A stretch of 64,000 nt of DNA from Schistocephalus solidus (lineage: Eukaryota; Platyhelminthes; Cestoda; Diphyllobothriidea; Diphyllobothriidae). Position numbers and translations under genes: made by a program. Location: the NCBI GenBank assembly GCA_017591395.1, contig WEDG01001378.1:1-64000 (forward strand). Reading direction: 5' to 3'. The number at the start of each line of letters is the position of its first letter. The first letter of the stretch is position 1. Shown piece after piece: positions 56,336-64,000 of this stretch. A model generated the notes under the pieces. The model was not told the DNA's origin. It did no database searches and saw only the letters and a program-made list of their open reading frames with translations.

Positions 56336-56575
56336 TGGCAGCCTTCCATGTCACGGTTTCTAGGAAACCGTGATATTCTCAGGTACATGGTGGTGGTGAG
56401 TGCCTTGTGTATATTTCGTTGAATGTAGTGTCCGCTTATGTGTTTTTGCCTCCGCTGGTTTACTGAAGTTTGACGGTGGAGGCGCATGTGTCCTAATAGA
56501 CCCATGCGGTGTGTAAATGTGCGGGAGCAGTGAGGGCAGTGAAGGCGGGCGCGTTGAATGTCTTGCAATCCCACT
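56336..56575 (-). pseudogene. LINE copy C, last zinc finger and 3' UTR
   Basis: The minus strand encodes one C2H2 finger, CPHCSRTF...HMRLH (about 56536-56475), then the 3' UTR with ACCATGTACCTGAGAATATC and TGGAAGGCTGCCAATCTG. It is the tail of a copy whose upstream part is missing. The finger corresponds to a fifth, most C-terminal finger that copy A lost at its 23056 junction. Confidence 0.75.
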
Positions 56576-56579
56576 TTGC

Positions 56580-57780
56580 TACGGCCGCGTCCATCATTCC
56601 GCAGGTTGCAGCTCGATCGAAACTCTGATCAAGTTATCAAAAGACACAGGGGAATATGGGAGTTTAGGCCGTCTCTACTACAGCCGTTTGGATGTGTTTC
56701 CACTTCTCGTCCAGGTTTAGCCCCATTAGACCGTGTCTACCCGCTTTCCCCTGTTGGTCCGTTGACCGGCAGGACTGATTTAGTGCATTTTTACTAATTT
56801 CAGTACTTGCGCCTGTCCGTCCACGACCACAATTTGAATGCAACGCTGACTCATGAGCGTACTAACGTGACTGCTGTGTCGTGGGGGGGTGAGGGGGCGG
56901 GGGGCTGGCTTTGAGCTGAGACCTCGGCGACCACGGAAGCATAATCCGGCAACCACTGTTTCTTGCACCAGCGTAAACAGCGGAGGTATGCTATGCAGAA
57001 ACCCATCTAGACAGACAGGCATAAGCAACACCAACGGTCGCAGCATGTGCGGTCAAAAGATGCCGCGGCTCATGATGACGTCTATTCACGTGCTGGTATT
57101 GCGGGCAGCTCTTCCGCCGTGAGCATAATTTGAATGCACGATGGGTGAGGGGGTGGTGTGGAGGAGCCTTGTCAACTCGCGTACTGGTCACACCTCTACA
57201 TCTCGCTCCTCAGGCGCGCTATCATTGGGCAGTGCAACACACGCACACGGAAGTTGTGCGTTGTGACAAACATCAACTTCAGCAGCACGCATACAATCCT
57301 CTTCGTCGCCACCAATGTGTGAACAAGACTCCAGCGAGCTCCTTGCACTCGTTCACTATTCGTCAGTGTTCGCACATGTGTGTGTGTGTGCACGCGATCT
57401 TTTAGTATTCAAAAACACTTTTGATAGCGGTGACCACAAGTTCACATAAAGGCAAGAGAAGTGCCCTCTTCGTCTTATTGTTCACCTAATGGACGAAGGG
57501 TAATGACGCTCTCTTGAGATCCTTTTCCAGTACAGACGCTTCCCTCCTCTCTCCCTTACTGCCACACGCCTATTGGTTCCTCATCCTGCCCTGCGGAAGG
57601 CGCGCGCGCGCGCACAGCCAACCCGTGTGAAGGTGCGTTGCTACCATGCGTCTCCCGCCTCCGCAGCGAGCCCTTCACATACAGTGGGTGTGGGTGCCTT
57701 TGTCTTCTCGTACTCCATCCTTCGCTCGCTCCCCCTCGCGACCGGTTGAACGGGCGTTCGCTTGCTTGCTCTTACCCTAG
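56580..57780. other. No gene established; GC-rich, possible promoter region
   Basis: GC-rich with CA/GT and GC runs (57230-57245, 57375-57395, 57600-57615). It lies upstream of the candidate exon at 57.8 kb and could include its promoter or first exon. No TATA box or start was identified with confidence. Confidence 0.35.
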
Positions 57781-57817
57781 CCTTTCCCTGACACGCGCTT
57801 GGCATATCTCCCCACAG

Positions 57818-58519
57818 TCCTAACCCCGCCCATCCCTACCTCCTACCACCACCACCACCACAAGCACACGCGTGCTCGTCGCCATGCCCAACCACAATCG
57901 GCAATGACCGAAGGTGCCTGGTCTCCATGTCGCCTAACAAGCACTAGCCTCGACTCACTGGCCGGTGGGGTCTTTAGTAGCACCGACGGATTCCTGAGCA
58001 CAGAAATTGCATCCACCTGTCGGGACACGATCCTACCCCTGGCTACGCTGTCATACACCACCACGGGACAGGCACGGGGAGGACCCCCACTTACTACCGC
58101 AGAAAGCTCCTTCTTCCCGCCGGGGCGTCAACCGCTGGGTGGAGTGTTTGGAGGAGGAGGAGGAGGAGGAGGAGGAGGAGGAGGAGGAGGAGGGAGGGGA
58201 GGAGGAGGAGGAGGAGGAGGAGGAGAAAAACGTAGCATTGATAGCAATCGCATTCTATCGCCCACGGACGTCGTTACGGACCACTCTCTCATTGCTACCG
58301 TCACCGCTACCCAAAACAACAGTGACAACCGTAGGACTGACATTCCTGGAATCTACAGTGGAGTGAACGGCCACTTCAGTGCCAGTAGCACTACGGACTG
58401 TGTATTTAACCAGAGAGACCGGTCCTATCACGGTGCGTCCAGTTCTTTTACACCATCTACAGCCAGAACGGAACCCGTCGCTCCAGATTCACAGAAACAT
58501 CCCTACCTCGGCGTCGCTG
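57818..58519 (+). CDS. Probable host exon with a poly-glycine run
   Basis: An acceptor-like CATATCTCCCCACAG (to 57817) and a strong donor CGCTG|GTAAGT (exon end 58519, phase 1) bound an open frame. The first ATG in frame is at 57904 (GCAATGACC), so this may be either a first coding exon or an internal one. The peptide is Ser/Thr-rich. It has an HHHHH run near the start, a Gly tract encoded by (GGA)n at 58150-58226, 'SPTDVVTDHSLIATVTATQ' and 'HPYLGVA' at the end. Such composition is common in transcription factors and other regulators, but no domain is visible. Beyond the donor the frame stays open only to 58591. Confidence 0.45.
58150..58226 (+). repeat. (GGA)n microsatellite within the candidate exon
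   Basis: About 25 GGA units with two G-rich interruptions. It keeps the frame as poly-Gly. Length changes in steps of three would vary the protein. Confidence 0.9.
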
Positions 58520-58599
58520 GTAAGTCTAACCTTTCCGTGGGTGTTGGGGCGCACTGTGTACTTTATTTCTATGACCCACTGTCTGACAATTAGCTAAAA

Positions 58600-59044
58600 T
58601 GAACAATCTTCCAGTCAACCTTCCCCACACAAGGCACCTAAAGCCAATACGAGGGGTCTATCAAAGTCTATTTCAGGGTGATGCTGCTCTCCCCTTTCAG
58701 TTTATTTTTGCCCTGAGCTGGCTTTTTTACTGCTGCTAGAACTCTTCCCAGCTCGCTTAAAGCATTATATCCCTTCGGCCTCCCCTCGCGTTTGCCCCCA
58801 CTTGTGGTTTCTTATACCGAGTTATACTGAAAATTCCCAGATGAGCATCAGCGGATGAGAAGTTAAATGAGATGTCTTCGTGTGCCCTTCGTTTTTTGAT
58901 GTACCGCTTGTTTTTGTGTTTTGACCAGGCAATTCAGGATTTTTTGGTGATCACAACCACGCACTCTACAGTTTTCTACAACAGGGAAGCCAAAAATATT
59001 CGCGTCCGCCCTTTTGCTCGAGGGTATGTATACATATATAGGAA
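58600..59044. other. Nothing recognised
   Basis: Possibly intron following the exon that ends at 58519. Confidence 0.4.
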
Positions 59045-59600
59045 GGAGTAGTAAGAAAAGACATGGGGACCAAAATGGTTATTTCTGGCTTTATAGCCGT
59101 CCTCAATCAATCCTGCCACCTCGACACTTGAGTTTCGAACTCTCCACTATTGAGCCGGGAGGCCTTTGTCCTGTCGGTCGCCATCGGGACTAATAAGTGC
59201 CGTGGGCAGTTTACGGGACATGCTCTTCCTTTCACGTCCGAAAGCCCAGCCGCAAAGCGACCAGTAATTAGTCAGAAAGGAGTACCGACAAATACTAGGT
59301 TTCTGGGATCGCCCATTCCCCCCAGGTTGTCCAACTCCGAGAGGCTAATAAACCCAAATTGGTAGTCTCAATTGCTCCTTTCTCGGTCCATACTCCCTCG
59401 CGATCGGTGAGCGCCTCAGCACCACCATTACTATATTCGATCGCAAGTGAAATGACAACGAGCCCGGGGCTCAGTGTTTAGGGCGTTGGACTTTTAAGTA
59501 ACGGTCGCGGGTTTGCACCTCAAGAGATTGCAACACCTTGGGTTGGCTATGGTTATGGCCATTCCAGTCTCCCTTTTCTTTATCAATAATGTAATTCTGC
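59045..59600. mobile_element. SINE pieces, minus (59045-59185) and plus (59385-59600)
   Basis: The first piece has head and body on the minus strand, with a decayed hammerhead (TTGAGGA, AGAAAT). The second starts with a plus-strand 3' tail end (GCGATCGGTGAGCGCC) followed by a copy with head (GGGGCTCAGTGTTTAGGGCG, B-like CGGGTTTGCACCTC). Its body lacks the CTGATGA-GAAA part and jumps from TTGGCTATGG to TTATGGCCATTCCAGTCTCC. The hammerhead core is precisely what is missing. Confidence 0.65.
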
Positions 59601-59651
59601 CCATTTATATCTTAACCGTTAACTGAATGCAGTGGACGCCTAGTAGAGTGA

Positions 59652-59653
<2 letters not shown>

Positions 59654-59727
<74 letters not shown>
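59654..59727. repeat. (AT)n microsatellite
   Basis: About 74 bp of uninterrupted AT. Confidence 0.95.
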
Positions 59728-59729
<2 letters not shown>

Positions 59730-60469
59730 CCCCGCAGGCATTCAGGCGGCTGTTGGCCCAACCACTGGCCTACTCCCGGTAGATGACTAATATAAAGCAC
59801 GGACAGAACCAGGCTACTTGTTTGCGCCACTGGCTTCCGGCGTGACAGATGACACTCAATTAGGCATCTGCCTTTCCTCAACCGACTGTTTCCTGATTCG
59901 TTTTCACGGGTGGGCCTAGTTCGCCGAAGAGAACGGAGATTAGTGCAGAGGCGGAGGCGCCTGTTCATGTGGGAACTAAATTTCCTTAACGTACAGGACC
60001 TCACTTCCGTCACGTGCCGTTGGCACACACTATGGTGTTGTGTACTGTGCTGGCTGTGGGGTTTCTAGACACGATATACTTATGGAAACTTCACCTGAGA
60101 TCCCTCAAACTCAAGAATCACCCTCTCACAAAAGTAGACTCTGCAATGCATACACGAGGAATCCGCAAATGGAACAGACTCGGTTGACTTGTTGACTTGC
60201 TGGGCGCTTAACTGAGCAATGAAGCCCGCTTACCCGCAAGCATCTCTCGCCGGAGTTACGCATTGTGGAAGAGGTAGGCCAAAATAACCGAACGCAAAAA
60301 TGTCAGTGGGACTCTGCTGGACTTCAAACCCTAGACGGCGGTTAATTCTGCTTGAAATGATCGTTTCCAATGTCTCATGCGGCCTTCAGCCTGCCCTCAC
60401 CTAAACCCTAGCGGAAGGGCTCAAGCAAAAATTCCTTGATCAGTTGGCACTAAGTGTGGTATATCCCTC
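59728..60469. other. Nothing recognised
   Basis: No gene or shared repeat identified. Confidence 0.45.
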
Positions 60470-60610
60470 GCGGCAGGATATGTAGCAGAAACCGTGCGTA
60501 ATGCAGATGGATAAGGTTATGTTTAGGGTTAAGGTTAAGACTAGGGTAAGGTTTCGATTAGAGTTTGTAGAACGCTGGAATATTTACCCTCCCTGCAAGG
60601 TCACCTCTAT
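60470..60610. mobile_element. Telomere-like array fragment (minus orientation)
   Basis: TTAGGG variants (GTTTAGGGTTAAGGTTAAGA) are followed by GCTGGAATATTTACCCTCCC, which matches the inner edge of the family's left repeat in reverse. One terminal repeat only. Confidence 0.55.
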
Positions 60611-61436
60611 TACAGAAGGAGAGGGGAACGGTGCTGTTCGCGTGTCACCTCGGACGCAGCCATATAAACAAGCTCGACCCTAAGCTCAACGCTCTATTGC
60701 TTAGCCATGAGCACACCACCAGTCATACAGAGGTGGAGATCACCGATCCAACTCGATTAGGGGAAGGGAGAAGGACAGGTCCGTTTGCACTGAAAGCTCT
60801 GAACTGCGGCACTTGGGGACCTTGTGGTCTGGGTTTTCGGTATGACTGGTCGGCTGTCGACATCAAAATAAACCAGAAATAGGTCCATTGATCCGTTTCG
60901 ACTGTTGCCAACATCCTCTTACGAAACCACCTTGAAAAGTTCCATTTAAAATTTTGTGAGCTTTTCCATTGACCTGTTTCATTCATTCTCCACGTGTACT
61001 TGACTCGGTCTCAAGGGCTCTACACGCGTTCCCCTTTTTCGTTTTTTTTTCAACACTTAAGAGCACATATCCAACCGTTGCTCCGGTCGGTCCAGGTTTT
61101 GTCTGGGAGAATGAATTAGCTCTCATGCCCGCTGACTGAATTTATGAGGGTTCCGAAAATATTTGGATACTGGATGTTAACATCGAAACCTTGTTAGCGT
61201 ATTTGTGGCTTTCTTTAGATTTTCATCCTGGTATCTACTGTATTCTTGTATACCGAATTTTAAATGTAGCTCAGTACTGGTAAGACCGATCATTTCGCAC
61301 TCTGCGTCTGCCTCGAGATACTTTAGACCCCTCTATGGACCTTTTAATAGAACGCACTTTTACGGTTGCCCTCCCCCCCGCTCCGCATTACCTCCTGCTT
61401 CAGACAATGTCGTCTGCTGAACTCTATGTTTTGCGT
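60611..61436. other. Mostly unassigned; faint SINE remnant
   Basis: GGTATGACTGGTCGGCTGTC ... AAACCAGAAATAGGTCCATTG at 60840-60885 may be a decayed SINE body. Nothing else is recognised. Confidence 0.35.
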
Positions 61437-61660
61437 CCTCTCACGCCTCCGGTCTTCTTGACTCTGTCATGACACCGGGTTCAGGTGGGGGAGGAGGAGA
61501 GAGTGCGCTAGCTACAGCGCAAGGCTACTATCACCTAAAACTAATTCACGCACAAGTCACCGTCCTTGCACCACCTGGTGTGGAGCATACGGTGGACCTC
61601 GTCAAAATCGACGATCGAACTGTCATGTTTTGGGTTAGAAATCTTTCAATTGGCTAGACC
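61437..61660 (+). repeat. Isolated LINE UTR repeat
   Basis: CTCTCACGCCTCCGGTCTTC, GACACCGGGTTCAGGTGGGG and CGGTGGACCTCGTCAAAATC match 18.29-18.47 kb. No LINE coding sequence adjoins it. Confidence 0.75.
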
Positions 61661-62399
61661 ACGCCACGGCACACCAGACCCGCGTAGGTCATGAACCATG
61701 GGACATGTACCTTTTAGACCGAAAATGGCATATTTTTCACAAGGACGGCATGACTGGGATGGTTTAGAAACTACCATACATTGCAGTCCCTTTAGGCAGA
61801 TGTAAGACTAGGGTTGTGGCTAACTACGTGAATTAACAGCGGCGCCTTCTGTCCAAACCTTTTGGATAGTACATGGGCTACCTCAACCTGGCATCGTCGT
61901 CAACAGGCAGTGCTTTCCTCGGTGAAGTGTTGCATCCCCAAAGTGGACAAGGCATAGATTTCTTTAATAGTACAACTGTGACCGACATTTAAAAGATGTA
62001 TTCAGATCAGTTTTTCATTCCAAATGGGCTCATAGACTGCGAGAGGGATGGCAAAAGGTAAATGCATACAGGGAGAAAAATGATGTCCTTCGGCTTCTTG
62101 AAGGTTTCTGACGTTACTTTCTTGCATATTAATTTTTTATGAAGATTTCAATGGCTCTACTCCGTCGTTTATTGTTTAAGTAGAATATACTGACAGCTTA
62201 CAGGACCACTTCAAAAGGTTATTCAGGAAGTAGTATCGAAAAAAAGAGAGACTGGGATTAATATATGCCCCCAAGATTCGAGATCCAGATGTGGTGCTGC
62301 TTTCATCCTCCCCCGAAGAAGGGCAGGCGTGTTCGTGGACCGACGGGAAAAAGAGGAAGTTTCCAAAAACGTCTGTAGAAATAAAATTCAGTCTATGAA
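61661..62399. other. Nothing recognised
   Basis: Short frames without support. Confidence 0.45.
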
Positions 62400-62560
62400 T
62401 TCACCCCCTATTTTTTGCCTTATTAGCAGTTTTTATCCAGTCATACCCAAACCCATATTTGGATAGCTTAAGATTACAACCCGAATTCTTTGTCCGTTGG
62501 ATGTTTTGGCTAAGGACCCTTTGTGCTTCCCCTTTTGCTGACATCCGCAGTTTGGCCTAT
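62400..62560 (-). mobile_element. Degenerate SINE (minus strand)
   Basis: GGGTTTGGGTATGACTGG and AAAACTGCTAATAAGG follow the body, with a head remnant (GGGTTGTAATCTTAAGC) upstream on the same strand. The catalytic-core bases are lost. Confidence 0.4.
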
Positions 62561-62765
62561 ATGTACGGACAGCGCACTGGTTAGTGTTAGTAAGCGTAGA
62601 ACTGTTATCTGTGGTTAACACTGTTTCTTGGCTCCCTTCGTCCACCAGAATCCGAAAGTCTGTCTGGTGGTGAAATGGAAGTAGGCGTAATTTCCCACAA
62701 CAGAACTTGCTTCAAGGGTGATTTCACCCGCTTCTCCATACATTTGCACACATCGGGTAACGCCT

Positions 62766-62824
62766 GCAGAAGGTATACATGCACCAATACATGTATACAT
62801 GCAGAAGGTATACATGCACCAATA
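62766..62824 (+). repeat. Short tandem duplication
   Basis: GCAGAAGGTATACATGCACC plus AATAC occurs twice, separated by ATGTATACAT, itself part of a palindromic ATGTATACAT/GTATACATGC pattern. Confidence 0.85.
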
Positions 62825-63011
62825 CTCCCAGTGGTTGCGAAAAATAAGTCCCGCGTTTGTGACTTCAAGGATAGCCAGGTAGCTTTTTCACCAAATGTAC
62901 CAGTGCAGTATTAGGAATCAAGCGGTTTACGTGTGGCATCAGCTACTTGCAATATGAGTACAACGCGGGAAGGAAGGCACAGCAAGCATACAAACGAGCT
63001 TGCGCTACTTT

Positions 63012-63190
63012 TCAGAAAGGGTACTTATTCTCCTGTTCTAACCCTAAAACTAACAGCAAGCTTTACCCTAACCTTCATTCTTATTCTAACAGCAGCCCTA
63101 ACTTTTACCCTAGTCTGGAATTTTGCGCAAGGCCACCTGTATTACTTGGGAAGTTCCTATTTGCAAGTCTTACGGAAGTATTTTTCGTTA
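63012..63190. mobile_element. Telomere-like array with right terminal repeat
   Basis: AGAAAGGGTACTTATTCTCC begins like the inner left repeat. CCCTAA variants (CTAACCCTAAAACTAACAGC) run to 63112. CTGGAATTTTGCGCAAGGCC, CACCTGTATTACTTGGGAAG and TTCCTATTTGCAAGTC match the right repeat. Confidence 0.6.
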
Positions 63191-64000
63191 TGGTCCGTGT
63201 TTCACCTGGCAGAGCGTTCGGCTAACCGGCGACGTAAATTAGGTCAGAAATTGCCCTTTTAGCCTCCTCATTCGCTGTCGACAGCCTTTCGCAATTGGCT
63301 ATTTACTCGTCATCGAGTGATTGCCTGGGAGCGCACGGATGAAATTGGGTTCACATTTCTGTCCTTAAACCAGGCCATTTAGGTGCTGGTCCGCCCCACG
63401 TGACTTTGTTGAATTTGCTGCCTGCACAGCACTGTGGACCCCGTTCTGCGTAATATTCTTCCGCTGGTTCAGGGTCCATAAGCATGGGTCTGTCACTTGT
63501 TCTGACCTGCCCTCTCTCTCTCTCTCTCTTGAATGCCTGCATGTCCGGCAACAGGACCAAACTCTTGTTTTCGGCTTACATACGAGGAATATTCAGCTAG
63601 TGAGCTGTTGGACAGTTGGTCTATAATTGCACACACAGAAAATTGAGCCTCACATCGGCTGTGAAGTCATAAGTGACCCACTTGGCATTGGCCACATCAA
63701 AATACGCTCAACCTCGGTGAAAGCAACTTTTGACCTGTCACTATGTCTAAAAACGGTAATAAGTTGCCAAGCCACTAAACCACCATCGTTGTTTTGGTGG
63801 CCCGCTAGCCCTTCTGAGGGGGAGGGGACCACCTGCTGTTCTGGCATTCTGATAGGCTGATACCTACCGCCGATTAACCTTTCGGTGGCCGCGGCGCGAT
63901 ATGCCCGTGTCCCTTTCTCACGACCTTTCATCCTTCCCTCATTGAGTCTTATGCAGGGGGGAGCGAAGCAGAAGCAACTGCTTTCACACGCCGTCCCTCG
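63191..64000. other. No gene recognised; (CT)n at 63511-63529
   Basis: Overlapping frames on both strands near 63650-63930 are without recognisable motifs. A short CT microsatellite is present. Confidence 0.45.

Overview
This is animal nuclear DNA, most likely from a diphyllobothriidean tapeworm (Spirometra / Dibothriocephalus / Schistocephalus type). That assignment is inference. It rests on recognising an endonuclease-RT-zinc-finger LINE family that I associate with these worms, a Penelope-like element of the type seen there, long AT/GT/GAT/GA microsatellites, and flatworm-type telomere-like CCCTAA/TTAGGG arrays. No bacterial operon, rRNA or tRNA gene is visible. No complete host gene could be established; a few open stretches with plausible splice borders are listed as low-confidence exons (13.1-13.3 kb and 27.2-27.7 kb on the minus strand, 57.8-58.5 kb on the plus strand).

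The window is dominated by nested mobile elements. (1) A LINE with an APE-type endonuclease, an RT and C-terminal C2H2 fingers: an ancient copy at 0.4-1.6 kb, a nearly full-length but broken copy at 18.7-23.1 kb (+), a duplicated endonuclease piece at 23.1-23.7 kb, and a head-to-tail train of three partial copies at 51.2-56.6 kb (-). Their UTR repeat recurs at 1.6-2.1, 17.1-18.5, 23.7-24.2, 51.9-52.6, 55.9-56.3 and 61.4-61.6 kb. (2) A CR1/Jockey-like LINE at 6.5-7.4 and 49.8-50.9 kb. (3) A Penelope-like element with RT and GIY-YIG remnants at 33.0-35.8 kb and a second 3' piece at 38.1-38.4 kb. (4) A decayed Tc1-type transposase at 45.7-46.4 kb. (5) Terminal-inverted-repeat elements enclosing telomere-like arrays at 10.2, 12.5, 38.5, 39.9, 44.3, 49.1-51.0, 60.5 and 63.0 kb. 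(6) Fold-back elements at 7.7-8.7, 9.0-10.2 and 10.7-11.3 kb. (7) About fifteen copies of a ~300-bp tRNA-derived SINE, often next to (TA)n, at 4.5-6.1, 26.3, 28.8-29.7, 31.5, 34.1, 43.8, 59.0-59.6 and 62.4 kb.

The most interesting observation is that the SINE body carries a 45-nt segment with the layout of a type I hammerhead ribozyme: CUGANGA and GAAA cores, three helices, and a UH cleavage position. It is recognisable in seven copies with some pair-preserving changes. One truncated SINE at 34.07-34.20 kb sits inside the Penelope element with a target-site duplication, and its 5' end falls exactly at the predicted cleavage position. The architecture (pol III A/B boxes plus hammerhead in a ~300-bp SINE) parallels the Sm-alpha family of schistosomes.
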